Source: Campylobacteraceae bacterium (GTDB lineage: Bacteria > Campylobacterota > Campylobacteria > Campylobacterales > Sulfurovaceae). Taken from it: 46,985 nt of DNA. The DNA is taken from assembly GCA_027068975.1 (NCBI GenBank), contig JALXFN010000056.1, positions 1 through 46,985 on the forward strand. Direction: 5' to 3'. Every line of letters starts with the position of its first letter. Positions within the stretch are counted from its first letter, which is position 1. Below, in pieces: positions 1 to 8,701 of the stretch. A program made the position numbers and the translations under genes. The notes beneath the pieces were generated by a model. The model searched no databases. It saw only the letters and a program-made list of their open reading frames with translations, and was not told where the DNA came from.

Positions 1-2
1 TT

Positions 3-3000
3 TTAATGAAGAGGTTTAAAGAACTTGCCTACTTAAACCCAAAAATTACTATTGATTTTAGAGATGAGAGAGATGGGACAAAAGAGCTATTTCACTTTGA
101 GGGAGGGATTAAACAGTTTGTTGAAGACATGAATACAAAAGAGCCTCTCTCTTCAGCTCAATTCTTCCAAGGAAAGGCAGATGATATAGAGATTGATATT
201 GCACTCATGTACTGTAATGCCGACTCTGAAAAGTCACTCTCATTTGTAAACAATATTAAAACTCCAGATGGTGGAACACACGAAGCAGGATTTAGAGCAG
301 GACTTACCCGCTCAATGGCTAGTTACATTAGTAAAAATGCTAGTGCCAAAGAGAGAGGGGTAAAGATTACAGGAGAGGATTGTAAAGAGGGCTTAATAGC
401 CATTGTCTCTGTGCGTGTTCCTGAACCTCAATTTGAGGGACAAACCAAAGGAAAACTTGGCTCAAGCTATGTTCGTCCATTGGTTCAAAAGTTCTTCTCT
501 GAAAAGTTCAATAAATATTTAGAAGAGAACCCAATAGAGGCTAAAGCTATTATGGCTCAAATCCTCTTAGCTGCTCGTGGTCGTGATGCCGCAAAAAGAG
601 CTAAAGATTTAGTTAAACGTAAAGACTCTATGAGTGTTGGTACACTCCCTGGAAAATTGGCAGATTGTCAGAGTAAAGACCCCTCTGTATCGGAGATTTA
701 TTTGGTGGAGGGAGATAGTGCGGGTGGTTGTTTTACAGGAGATACAAAAGTCTCTTTAACAGATGGTAGAGAGCTATCTTTTTTAGAGTTAATAGAAGAG
801 GATAAATTAGGAAAAGAGAACTTCTGTTACACCATTAAAAATGATGGGACTATAGGTATTGAAAAGATACTACACCCAAGAAAAACAAAATCAAATGCAA
901 CTCTTGTAGAAGTAACATTAGATAATGGAAAAACTATTAGATGTACACCAGAGCATAAATTTATGATTAGAAGTGGAGAGTATATAGAAGCTAAAAATTT
1001 AAAATCTGGTCAGAGTCTAATGCCTCTGTATCGAAAACTATCAAAAATAGAGAATAGAATTACAATAGAAGGTTATGAGATGGTACAAAACCCTAAAGAT
1101 TCAAAGTGGATTTTTACACATCTATTAGCAAATAATTGGAATTTAGAGAATAATATCTACTCTAATATAGAAAAAGCTCATAAACATCATATAGATTTTA
1201 ATAAACTAAATAACAACCCTACCAATTTAATACTCCTATCTCCTGAAGAACATCTAAAGCTACATAGAGAACATATCTCAAAAACTCTACATACCACTGA
1301 AGCAAAAGAGAAATCAAGATTAGCTCATCAAAATCCTGAATATAGAAAACGAGCCAGTTTAAAATCAAAAGAGTACTCTAAAATGTTATCTGAAAAGGCT
1401 AAAAAGCAGTGGGAAGATGAAGAGTATAAAGAGTATATGAAAAATAGATATTTGACTTTTTACTATTCAAATAAAGAGTACAGAGAAGCAACTCTAAAAC
1501 GACTAGATATTGAACAGAAAAAGTATTGGGCAAAAGATAAAAATAGAGAAAAACAGTCTCAAAGAACTACTAACTATTATAAAAATAACCCTCAAGTAAA
1601 AGAGGAGTTATCAAAAAAAGCAAAAGAGCAGTGGAGCAATAAAGAGTTACGAATATGGCGTTCCCAAGAGACTAAAAGACAGATGTCTAATCCTGACAAT
1701 ATTAAAACAAAACTAGAAACAGAACGAGAGACTAGAATTAAAAACAGTTTAGAGCTTTTAAATAGAGTGGGAATAGATAACTATGAGAGAAGTAGAAGAG
1801 AGACTAAAAATAGAAAAGTATTTAAAATAGAAACTCTTTTATCTAAGATTGATGAGAGTAGTAACTACCCCTCATTTCAAAATCCAAATGAATTGACTCA
1901 AAGCAGTCTATATACCTATAATCATAAAGTTGTATCTGTTAAAAAGTTGTCTATTCAAGAAGATGTCTATGACATAGAAGTACCAAATACACATAACTTT
2001 GCTCTATCATCAGGTGTATTTGTTCATAACTCTGCAAAGCAAGGACGTGACCGAGTTTTCCAAGCAATTCTACCCCTAAAAGGTAAAATTCTTAATGTTG
2101 AAAAAGCACGTTTAGAGAAAATTTTAAAATCAGATGAGATTAAAAACATGATTACAGCACTTGGTTGTGGAATTGGTGATGAGTTTGATGAAGATAAGTT
2201 ACGTTACCACAAAGTCATTATTATGACCGATGCCGATGTTGATGGTTCTCACATTCAGACTTTGCTTATGACCTTCTTCTACCGTTTCTTAAAACCAATT
2301 ATAGAAAAAGGCTACCTCTACCTTGCTCAACCACCTCTTTACCGTTATAAAAAGGGCAAAAATGAAACCTATCTCAAAGATGATAAGGCGTTAAATGACT
2401 TCTTGATTGAGAACGGTATCTCTGTTTTAGAGTCTGAGAGTATGGGTAAAACTGACCTTACTGAACTCTTTAAATTGGTAGCTTACTACAAAATGACTCT
2501 TAGTGAGATAGAGAAGCGTTTTGCACTTCCTGAAGTGATTCGCTATATGATTGAAAATCCTGATATTATCTCTACAGACAATGTAACTTTGGCATCTAAT
2601 CTTGAAAAATATATTGCTCAGCTTGGATATAACATCTTAAGTAGTACGGTCAATGAAGAGGTTATTCACTACTTTGTTCAGACCAATGATGGGCTTGAGG
2701 AGCTTATTATTGATGATAATCTCTTTACCTCTCCTCACTACAATGAAGCGATTTACATGAATCAAAAGATTCAAGAGAGAATTACTGATGAGTTCAAAGA
2801 GAAAGACCTACTAGAACTCCTCTCTATGGTTGAAGCAAGTGCTAAAAAAGGTGCATATATTCAACGCTATAAAGGTCTAGGTGAGATGAACCCAGAACAG
2901 CTTTGGGAGACAACTATGAACCCTGATGACAGACGACTACTTAAAGTGGTTATTGACGATGATGAGACAGCATCAGATACATTTGTACTCTTTATGGGTG

Positions 3001-3068
3001 ACGAGGTTGAGCCAAGACGAGCTTATATAGAGACTCATGCTAAAGATGTAAAACATTTAGATGTATAA
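3..3068 (+). CDS. gyrB: DNA gyrase subunit B, C-terminal part, interrupted by an intein
   Basis: This is the ATP-hydrolysing, DNA-passing subunit of DNA gyrase. The frame is open to the left edge, so the first Met codon (base 6) is internal. The visible protein begins in the transducer region, and roughly the first 180 residues, which carry the GHKL ATPase core, lie outside the window. The TOPRIM metal-binding motifs are EGDSAGG (residues 235-241, counting that Met as 1) and DADVDG (742-747). The family C-terminal block QRYKGLGEMNPEQLW is also present. Between GDSAGG and SAKQGRD sit 434 foreign residues with complete intein motifs, so an active gyrase needs protein splicing. The extein joins without loss once the insert is removed. 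Identification is very secure. Confidence 0.97.
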   Translation, partial: LMKRFKELAYLNPKITIDFRDERDGTKELFHFEGGIKQFVEDMNTKEPLSSAQFFQGKADDIEIDIALMYCNADSEKSLSFVNNIKTPDGGTHEAGFRAGLTRSMASYISKNASAKERGVKITGEDCKEGLIAIVSVRVPEPQFEGQTKGKLGSSYVRPLVQKFFSEKFNKYLEENPIEAKAIMAQILLAARGRDAAKRAKDLVKRKDSMSVGTLPGKLADCQSKDPSVSEIYLVEGDSAGGCFTGDTKVSLTDGRELSFLELIEEDKLGKENFCYTIKNDGTIGIEKILHPRKTKSNATLVEVTLDNGKTIRCTPEHKFMIRSGEYIEAKNLKSGQSLMPLYRKLSKIENRITIEGYEMVQNPKDSKWIFTHLLANNWNLENNIYSNIEKAHKHHIDFNKLNNNPTNLILLSPEEHLKLHREHISKTLHTTEAKEKSRLAHQNPEYRKRASLKSKEYSKMLSEKAKKQWEDEEYKEYMKNRYLTFYYSNKEYREATLKRLDIEQKKYWAKDKNREKQSQRTTNYYKNNPQVKEELSKKAKEQWSNKELRIWRSQETKRQMSNPDNIKTKLETERETRIKNSLELLNRVGIDNYERSRRETKNRKVFKIETLLSKIDESSNYPSFQNPNELTQSSLYTYNHKVVSVKKLSIQEDVYDIEVPNTHNFALSSGVFVHNSAKQGRDRVFQAILPLKGKILNVEKARLEKILKSDEIKNMITALGCGIGDEFDEDKLRYHKVIIMTDADVDGSHIQTLLMTFFYRFLKPIIEKGYLYLAQPPLYRYKKGKNETYLKDDKALNDFLIENGISVLESESMGKTDLTELFKLVAYYKMTLSEIEKRFALPEVIRYMIENPDIISTDNVTLASNLEKYIAQLGYNILSSTVNEEVIHYFVQTNDGLEELIIDDNLFTSPHYNEAIYMNQKIQERITDEFKEKDLLELLSMVEASAKKGAYIQRYKGLGEMNPEQLWETTMNPDDRRLLKVVIDDDETASDTFVLFMGDEVEPRRAYIETHAKDVKHLDV
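729..2030 (+). mobile_element. GyrB intein with HNH homing endonuclease
   Basis: This is a self-splicing protein insert of 434 residues. It starts at Cys1 (codon 729-731) and ends His433-Asn434, followed by Ser+1 of the extein. Block A is CFTGDTKV, block B is TPEH (residues 73-76), and the C-terminal blocks read DVYDIEVP...THNFAL...GVFVHN. All catalytic residues expected for class 1 splicing are visible. An HNH-type endonuclease core lies at about intein residues 151-181 (HKHHIDF, PTNL, EEHLKLH), followed by a long Lys-rich helical stretch. The insertion point and splicing blocks closely match my recollection of the Synechocystis GyrB intein (about 435 residues), which suggests spread by homing. 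Splicing activity is inferred from intact motifs. Confidence 0.95.
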
Positions 3069-3194
3069 AATGGTAGGTTTACCCCTACCTCCTATAGCCA
3101 ATTTAAAATAAGGCAATCCCATTAACTTCATGTAAATCGTATCTAAAAAAAGAGTTAATTAACATCGACAGCACTTCACCTTTTCTTTTTTTTG

Positions 3195-3238
3195 GTTACT
3201 TTTATTTCTTTGTGGTGAAACAAAGAAAAAAAAGTGAC
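3195..3238 (+). repeat. Long hairpin upstream of queF
   Basis: A near-continuous inverted repeat. The inner arms 3205-3213 (TTTCTTTGT) and 3220-3228 (ACAAAGAAA) are perfect around a GGTGAA loop. The outer arms 3195-3203 and 3230-3238 pair throughout with one G:U wobble. No T-run follows on the plus strand, so it is not a classical terminator. The queF ribosome-binding site starts 13 bases downstream. Confidence 0.75.
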
Positions 3239-3260
3239 AAATAAACAATTAGGAACTAAA

Positions 3261-3635
3261 ATGAAATACGGTGAAAAAGAGATAGTAGAGTTTGACATTA
3301 ATGCAAAAGAACACTATTGGGACAATAACCACCAAAAAGATTACACTATAGATATAGAGCTACCAGAGTTTATGTGCAAATGCCCAAGAAGTGGTTACCC
3401 AGACTTTGCAACCATTAAACTAAGCTACTGCCCAGATAAAAAAGTCATAGAGCTAAAAGCCCTAAAACTCTACATAAACTCATTTATGAACCGATATATC
3501 TCTCATGAAAACTCTGCCAATGAGATTTTCGATACATTAAAAGAGAATCTAAAACCAAAATGGATAAAACTAATAGCCGACTTTAATCCAAGAGGTAATG
3601 TTCATACAGTCATTACCATAGACAGTAGGGTATAA
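3261..3635 (+). CDS. queF: NADPH-dependent 7-cyano-7-deazaguanine reductase
   Basis: It reduces preQ0 to preQ1 in the biosynthesis of queuosine, the tRNA wobble modification, in the cytoplasm. The protein has 124 residues and is the short, single T-fold form. The catalytic segment is CPRSGYPDFATI, with the thioimide-forming Cys at residue 41 and the partner Asp at 48. The QueF signature appears as ELKALKLY, followed by ISHE. The ATG at 3261 is chosen because AGGA lies at 3251-3254. The longer GTG frame from 3234 would begin inside the hairpin, and its extra residues are not QueF-like. It follows gyrB by about 190 bases and probably has its own promoter, though no clear one was seen. No preQ1 riboswitch was recognised in the leader. 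Confidence 0.93.
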   Translation: MKYGEKEIVEFDINAKEHYWDNNHQKDYTIDIELPEFMCKCPRSGYPDFATIKLSYCPDKKVIELKALKLYINSFMNRYISHENSANEIFDTLKENLKPKWIKLIADFNPRGNVHTVITIDSRV

Positions 3636-3642
3636 TCCCCTA

Positions 3643-3681
3643 ACTACACCGTCACAACCAAATGCTATAACATGGTGTAGT
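3643..3681. repeat. Inverted repeat in the queF/galU convergent gap
   Basis: The arms ACTACACC (3643-3650) and GGTGTAGT (3674-3681) are perfectly complementary across a 23-base spacer. The right arm can also pair with CACACC just beyond. The right-arm text ATGGTGTAGTC followed by GGAA recurs at 7186-7200, so this seems to be a small dispersed element. It lies between convergent genes, but no T-run supports a terminator call. Confidence 0.5.
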
Positions 3682-3694
3682 CAGGAACCACACC

Positions 3695-4522
3695 TTACGA
3701 TTTCATCTTATTATAAAACCAGTTCGTAGCCTCAACAAACCCCTCTACAGACCCACAATCAAAACGCTTACCTTTAAATTTAAAAGCAATCACTTTTCCC
3801 TGCTTTGCCTGTTCAAGAAGTGCATCAGTAATCTGAATTTCTCCCCCCTTACCGGCTTTAGTCTCTCTTAAAATATCAAAAATATCAGGAGTCAAAATAT
3901 AACGACCGATAATCGCTAAGTTACTTGGAGCATCTTTTGGGTCTGGCTTTTCAACCATATCAGTAATTCTATAAGTATCATCTGTACTGTCAACCAATTT
4001 TCCTGCTATTACACCATATTTATGCGTTTGATTCATAGGTATTTCTTCTATCGCAACTACTGAACATTGATATTTCTCATAGACCTCTTTCATCTGTTCA
4101 AGTACCCCTACTTCATCATTTTGACACAAATCATCAGCTAAGATAACAGCAAATGGTTCATTTCCAATAAGTGTCTCCCCTGTTAAAATAGCATGACCTA
4201 AACCTTTCATCTCTATTTGACGAGTATAAGAGAAGGTACATTTCTCAATAAGAGAACGTATCTCGGTTAAGAGTTCCTCTTTACTACCACCTTTAATTTG
4301 ATGTTCCAATTCATAACTTATATCAAAATGGTCTTCAATAGCACGTTTACCACGACCAGAAACAATTGCCATAGTTGTAATACCAGCCTCAACAGCCTCT
4401 TCAACACCATACTGGATAAGAGGTTTGGTTAAAATAGGAAGCATCTCTTTAGGAGTTGCCTTAGTTGCTGGGAGAAAACGTGTACCGTAACCTGCTGCTG
4501 GAAATAGACACTTTTTTATCAT
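3695..4522 (-). CDS. galU: UTP--glucose-1-phosphate uridylyltransferase
   Basis: It makes UDP-glucose from UTP and glucose-1-phosphate in the cytoplasm. UDP-glucose is the entry point for GalE and Ugd, encoded further along this window. The protein has 275 residues, the normal length. The nucleotide-binding signature AAGYGTRFLPATKATPKEM sits at the N-terminus (from residue 9), and the family ends with the CGSVEGF block. It starts at ATG with AAAGG upstream. It is the last gene of the gltX-mutase-pgi-galU set, 13 bases after pgi. The galU/pgi adjacency is also what I recall for Campylobacter jejuni. Confidence 0.95.
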   Translation of the reverse strand: MIKKCLFPAAGYGTRFLPATKATPKEMLPILTKPLIQYGVEEAVEAGITTMAIVSGRGKRAIEDHFDISYELEHQIKGGSKEELLTEIRSLIEKCTFSYTRQIEMKGLGHAILTGETLIGNEPFAVILADDLCQNDEVGVLEQMKEVYEKYQCSVVAIEEIPMNQTHKYGVIAGKLVDSTDDTYRITDMVEKPDPKDAPSNLAIIGRYILTPDIFDILRETKAGKGGEIQITDALLEQAKQGKVIAFKFKGKRFDCGSVEGFVEATNWFYNKMKS

Positions 4523-4535
4523 TTTTTTACCTTTA

Positions 4536-5771
4536 TTATTTATTTAAACTATTTTTTTTCAATTTTTCTTTTAAAATAATCTTACCAGACTCAACACCTG
4601 GCTGATTATAGGTATTTACATTAATAAGCTGACCAACAAGAGAAGTTAACAGCTCATAATAGTAAATTAGCTGTCCAATACACTCCTCACTCACCCGTTC
4701 AATAATAATTTCATCTAAAGGGATATCGCCTTGTAACTGTAGGGCTTCTATTACAGAATCACTTTGCATGGTAATCAAATCATGAAAAGTTATTCCATTG
4801 AGTATATCTAATGATTCCAAATGAGGCAATTTAACATCAGGAACTGTAAGCTCATTTTGAAAATCTTCTATCTTAATAAAAGTAATAGATTTATCTCGTG
4901 TACCCTCTACGATTAACTGTAAAAAAGAGTGTTGGTCTTTAGGTCCAATAAGCCCTATGGGTGTCACACCCACGTGAAATGCAGAGTTACACTGTTTTTT
5001 ACCCAAACTCTCACCCCATAACTGAACATACCATTCTGAAAAATAACGTAAAGTTTCAGAGTAAGCAAAGAGACAATTTATATTATAAGTCGTATGGTAT
5101 TTTGCATAAAATATTGCTTTATTTAAAAGAGACTCTTTTAGATATCCATCATTAAAAAAACTCTCTTTTACTTTGTCTGCTCCTGACAAAAGCTCCTTAA
5201 TATCAACCCCACAAAGAGCCAAAGGCAATAAGCCTACAACAGAAAGAACTGAGAATCGACCTCCTACATTAGCAGGTAAATAAAAAGTTTTTGAACCTAT
5301 CTCCTGTGCAAATTTATCTAAAGGAGAAGCTTCATCTGTTATAAATGTATAGTTTGAAGGAGAATTTTGTATGTTATATAGATATTTAAAAATAGAGATG
5401 GTCTCAACCGTCGTTCCTGACTTTGAGATAATTAAAAAATGAGACTTTTCTAAATCTATTTTCGAAAGTATCTCCATAATATTTAGAGGGTCTGTACTCT
5501 CAAAAAAGTAGAGTTTTCTTTTTGGAGTTTTTACAGGTTTTAAAAATTCATAAATAGCTTTTGAGCCTAGTGAACTTCCCCCTATTCCTAGAACTACTAT
5601 ATTCTCTGTTTCTCCATTAAAATGTGCTGTATACTCTAAGATATTATCTATATTTTGCTCAGGTAAATTATAGTACCCTATATGTAGCCTCTCTTCTTCT
5701 ATACGAGAAAAAAGTCGTGCTTTCTCAGCTTCTTCCCGTTCGCAAACATTAAAATGAATTCTATTTTTCAT
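4536..5771 (-). CDS. pgi: Glucose-6-phosphate isomerase
   Basis: It interconverts glucose-6-phosphate and fructose-6-phosphate, linking gluconeogenesis to sugar-nucleotide synthesis. At 411 residues it belongs to the short Campylobacter-type isomerases rather than the 540-residue enterobacterial form. Visible SIS-fold and active-site segments are GGSSLG, ISKSGTT, the catalytic Glu in WGESLGKK, DQHSFLQL, and the C-terminal QPGVESGK with the conserved Lys. It begins 6 bases after the mutase stop codon, so the two are likely co-transcribed. The ribosome-binding site is weak, which fits translation coupled to the upstream gene. Confidence 0.94.
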   Translation of the reverse strand: MKNRIHFNVCEREEAEKARLFSRIEEERLHIGYYNLPEQNIDNILEYTAHFNGETENIVVLGIGGSSLGSKAIYEFLKPVKTPKRKLYFFESTDPLNIMEILSKIDLEKSHFLIISKSGTTVETISIFKYLYNIQNSPSNYTFITDEASPLDKFAQEIGSKTFYLPANVGGRFSVLSVVGLLPLALCGVDIKELLSGADKVKESFFNDGYLKESLLNKAIFYAKYHTTYNINCLFAYSETLRYFSEWYVQLWGESLGKKQCNSAFHVGVTPIGLIGPKDQHSFLQLIVEGTRDKSITFIKIEDFQNELTVPDVKLPHLESLDILNGITFHDLITMQSDSVIEALQLQGDIPLDEIIIERVSEECIGQLIYYYELLTSLVGQLINVNTYNQPGVESGKIILKEKLKKNSLNK

Positions 5772-5777
5772 AAATCA

Positions 5778-7160
5778 TTACTCAACCAATGATTTAGCAT
5801 TTTTAATAAGCATATTTACCTTATCTTCATAAAGTTTTGCCATAGATTCTTCAGTAGATTCAAAACGGGTAACCAGCACAGGTGTTGTATTACTTGCACG
5901 AACTAACCCCCAACCCTTTTCAAAGTTTATTCTTACCCCATCTACATCTATAATATCAACAATTTTTGGAAACTCCTCAGGAGGATTTTCAAGTAGCTCT
6001 TTTACTTTATCTATAATCAAAAACTTCTGCTCTTCACTTGTCTCTACCTTAATCTCCTCTGTTGAAAACACTTGTGGTAAAGCATCAAGCTGGGCATCCA
6101 AATCAATACCATCTTGAAGCAGTTCTAACATACGTAAAGTTGCATAAATGGCATCATCATAACCAAAGTAACGGTGTTTAAAGAAGATATGTCCACTCAC
6201 TTCACAAGCCAAGTCTGCATTGGTCTCTTTCATTTTTACTTTTAAGTTCGAGTGACCTGTTTTATACATAATAGCTTTTGCACCACGACGTTCCAACTCA
6301 TCATACATCACTTGAGAACACTTCACTTCACCAATAACGGTTGGATTTTCCATCTTCATACTATACAAAAGTGCCATCTGGTCACCCTTTATATTGTATT
6401 TATGTGTTAAAACGGCAATTCTATCTGCATCTCCATCATAAGCAAAGGCAATATCTCCATCTTTTTCTAAAAGAGCTTTTATATCTACCAAATTCTCTTC
6501 TACCGATGGGTCTGGATGATGGTTAGGAAATGTTCCATCAGGCTCCATATAAAGTCCCTCATAATTAAACTCTAAAGCGTCAAAAATATCGGTTATAACC
6601 GTATCAACCACCCCATTACCACCATCTATAACTATCTTTTTATCAAATCCCTTAAGATGAGAAAAATTCTCTACCATATAGTCAATATACTGTTTTTTAG
6701 ACGCTATCTCTATACGCTCTGTGTTATCAGGAATCTCCATCTCTGCATTAGCAATTATCTCGTCACCTAAAGCATAAATATCTTCTCCAAAAAATGGAGC
6801 TTTATCTAAAGTTATCTTAAATCCATTATACTCACTTGGATTGTGTGAACCTGTTATCATAATAGAGCCATTAACTTGCTCTTTTACATTTTTTGGCTGA
6901 ACATAATTTGAAAAATAGTTTACAGGTGTTGCTACCATGCCCATATCTAACACTTTACACCCTGCAAAATTTAGCCCAGAAGCTAAGTAGTCACGTAAAA
7001 TAGGAGAGTGAGTTCTTGCATCGTAACCAATAGCTACTACACCACCTAAAGCTTTGATTTTTTTACCCAAAAAATAACCAATGAGTTTTACACTCTGCTC
7101 ATTTAGCTCTTCTTTATAAATCCCTCTTATGTCATATTCTCTAAAAATCGTTTTTGTCAT
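5778..7160 (-). CDS. Phosphomannomutase/phosphoglucomutase
   Basis: An alpha-D-phosphohexomutase that interconverts hexose-6- and hexose-1-phosphates, providing Glc-1-P for GalU and RfbA and possibly Man-1-P. It has 460 residues, matching the AlgC/ManB group. The phosphoserine loop is TGSHNPSEYNGF, with Ser105. The metal loop is DGDADR (242-247). The sugar-binding loop is CEVSGHIFF, and the C-terminal phosphate loop is RASNTTPVL. The start ATG at 7160 has AAGG upstream. It lies in the middle of the gltX operon, separated from gltX by a 49-base gap with a hairpin. Substrate preference (mannose, glucose or both) cannot be read from sequence alone. Confidence 0.93.
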   Translation of the reverse strand: MTKTIFREYDIRGIYKEELNEQSVKLIGYFLGKKIKALGGVVAIGYDARTHSPILRDYLASGLNFAGCKVLDMGMVATPVNYFSNYVQPKNVKEQVNGSIMITGSHNPSEYNGFKITLDKAPFFGEDIYALGDEIIANAEMEIPDNTERIEIASKKQYIDYMVENFSHLKGFDKKIVIDGGNGVVDTVITDIFDALEFNYEGLYMEPDGTFPNHHPDPSVEENLVDIKALLEKDGDIAFAYDGDADRIAVLTHKYNIKGDQMALLYSMKMENPTVIGEVKCSQVMYDELERRGAKAIMYKTGHSNLKVKMKETNADLACEVSGHIFFKHRYFGYDDAIYATLRMLELLQDGIDLDAQLDALPQVFSTEEIKVETSEEQKFLIIDKVKELLENPPEEFPKIVDIIDVDGVRINFEKGWGLVRASNTTPVLVTRFESTEESMAKLYEDKVNMLIKNAKSLVE

Positions 7161-7188
7161 TTACTATTACCTTGTTATTATTTAAATG

Positions 7189-7208
7189 GTGTAGTCGGAA
7201 GACTACAC
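7189..7208. repeat. Perfect 8-bp hairpin with GGAA loop between gltX and mutase gene
   Basis: The arms GTGTAGTC (7189-7196) and GACTACAC (7201-7208) flank the loop GGAA. It begins one base beyond the gltX stop codon. There is no T-run after it on the minus strand, so it could be an mRNA processing or stabilising element rather than a terminator. Its left half repeats the 3672-3687 sequence. Confidence 0.7.
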
Positions 7209-7209
7209 T

Positions 7210-8595
7210 CTACACGTTTATAAACTCTATGGCTTTATTAATTCGTTTTATTGTCTCATCTACGCCTAAAATAGCCATAATTTCATCAAGCCCTGAACCT
7301 GTCATAGAACCTAAAAGACTCACACGCAAAGGCATACCTATTTTTCCAAAACCTATCTCCTTTTGTTCAACCACAGCTTCCATAACTTTATGATAATCTG
7401 CCACCTCATTAAGATCTGCCTCTTTTAAAAGCTTCATAAAGGTATTTAAAATTTCAGGTGTATCCTCTTTAAATGCTTTTTTAAAGTTCTTTGCATTATA
7501 CTCAGTGGGAGCATTTAAAATCAAATTAATCTGACTCGCCAATTCTACTAAAGTTTTTCCACGCTCTTTTGTTGCATTTAAAATCAAATCTCTTTTATCA
7601 TTCTCTCGAATATCCACACCAAAATCTACTAAAAGTTCAGCCAACTCATCATGAGGTTTGTTTTTAATATAGTGGGCATTTAGCCATAACAATTTATCTA
7701 AATTATAATTTGAAGAACTCTTATTAATATCTTTTGGGTCAAAGAGTTCTATCATCTCTTCAACAGAAAATATCTCTTGGTCTCCATGACTCCAGCCCAA
7801 ACGTACCAAAAAGTTCAAAAGTGCTTCAGGGAGATACCCTAAAGTTTTATACTCCATTACATCGGTTGCTCCATCACGCTTAGAGAGTTTTTTACCTTTT
7901 TCATTGTTTATCATCGCTACATGGTAAAAGTTTGGTATCTTAAAACCTAACGCTTCATAAACTACTATCTGCTTGGGTGTGTTATAGAGATGGTCATCAC
8001 CACGAATTACATCAGTCAAGCCCATCTGAGCATCATCAATCGCCACTACAAAGTTGTAAGTAGGAACCCCACCTGCACGAGCAATAACAAAATCATCTAC
8101 TTCAGTTGCTGCAATATTGATTTCCCCCTTAACGCCATCGTTAAAACTTATCATCCCCTCTTGTGGAGCTTTTATTCGTATAACAGGTTCAACACCCTCT
8201 GGAGGAGTTCCAGTAAAGTCACGGTAACGACCATCGTAACGAGTTCTCTCACCCTTAGCCATCTGCTCTTCACGAAGTGCTGTTAGCTCATCTTTAGTCA
8301 TGTAACACTTATATGCTTTTCCTTCTTCTAGTAATTGTTCAATATATTTTTTATACAAATTAAATCGTTTAGATTGAAAAATAGCCTCACCATCATAAGA
8401 CATCCCTACCCAATCAAATGCTTTTAAAATAGCTTCTACAGCCTCCTCTGAATTACGAGCCAAATCTGTATCTTCAATTCTCAATAAAAATTGACCCTCA
8501 TTCTTTCTAGCCCAAAGCCATGAAAAGAGAGAGGTTCTAAGCCCTCCAATGTGCAAATAACCAGTAGGAGATGGTGCAAAACGTGTCGTTATCAT
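7210..8595 (-). CDS. gltX: Glutamyl-tRNA synthetase
   Basis: It charges tRNA-Glu with glutamate. The protein has 461 residues and is class Ic. The HIGH-type motif is TGYLHIGG (residues 11-18), and the KMSKS-type motif is KLSKR (236-240). The cysteine cluster used for zinc in some bacterial enzymes is absent; a single Cys sits at residue 97. Many Campylobacterota carry two GltX paralogues, and I cannot tell from this copy alone whether it is the discriminating or the tRNA-Gln misacylating one. It leads the sugar-phosphate operon on the minus strand and has an extended -10 promoter 34 bases before its ATG and a GAAGG ribosome-binding site. Confidence 0.96.
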   Translation of the reverse strand: MITTRFAPSPTGYLHIGGLRTSLFSWLWARKNEGQFLLRIEDTDLARNSEEAVEAILKAFDWVGMSYDGEAIFQSKRFNLYKKYIEQLLEEGKAYKCYMTKDELTALREEQMAKGERTRYDGRYRDFTGTPPEGVEPVIRIKAPQEGMISFNDGVKGEINIAATEVDDFVIARAGGVPTYNFVVAIDDAQMGLTDVIRGDDHLYNTPKQIVVYEALGFKIPNFYHVAMINNEKGKKLSKRDGATDVMEYKTLGYLPEALLNFLVRLGWSHGDQEIFSVEEMIELFDPKDINKSSSNYNLDKLLWLNAHYIKNKPHDELAELLVDFGVDIRENDKRDLILNATKERGKTLVELASQINLILNAPTEYNAKNFKKAFKEDTPEILNTFMKLLKEADLNEVADYHKVMEAVVEQKEIGFGKIGMPLRVSLLGSMTGSGLDEIMAILGVDETIKRINKAIEFINV

Positions 8596-8628
8596 AATAA
8601 ATTAACCTTCTAAAAAAATAATAGAAAG

Positions 8629-8637
8629 ATTATAGCA
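8629..8637 (-). promoter_or_regulatory. Extended -10 promoter of gltX operon
   Basis: On the minus strand the sequence reads TGC-TATAAT, a consensus extended -10 element, 34 bases before the gltX ATG. The predicted transcript would start near 8622 and carry the GAAGG ribosome-binding site. No convincing -35 was seen, which is common in Campylobacterota. Confidence 0.65.
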
Positions 8638-8701
8638 AAGTAACAAATTTTAATGGCTTATTTATTAAAAAAATATATATAAACAAATAATGATTTATTA
8701 A

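Noticed and set aside
3234-3260. GTG start nine codons upstream for queF
   Set aside because: Lies inside the hairpin, lacks a ribosome-binding site, and the added residues do not match QueF; the ATG at 3261 has AGGA.
3069-3260. preQ1 riboswitch upstream of queF
   Set aside because: I could not find a convincing preQ1-I or preQ1-II fold in the leader; only the unrelated hairpin is clear.
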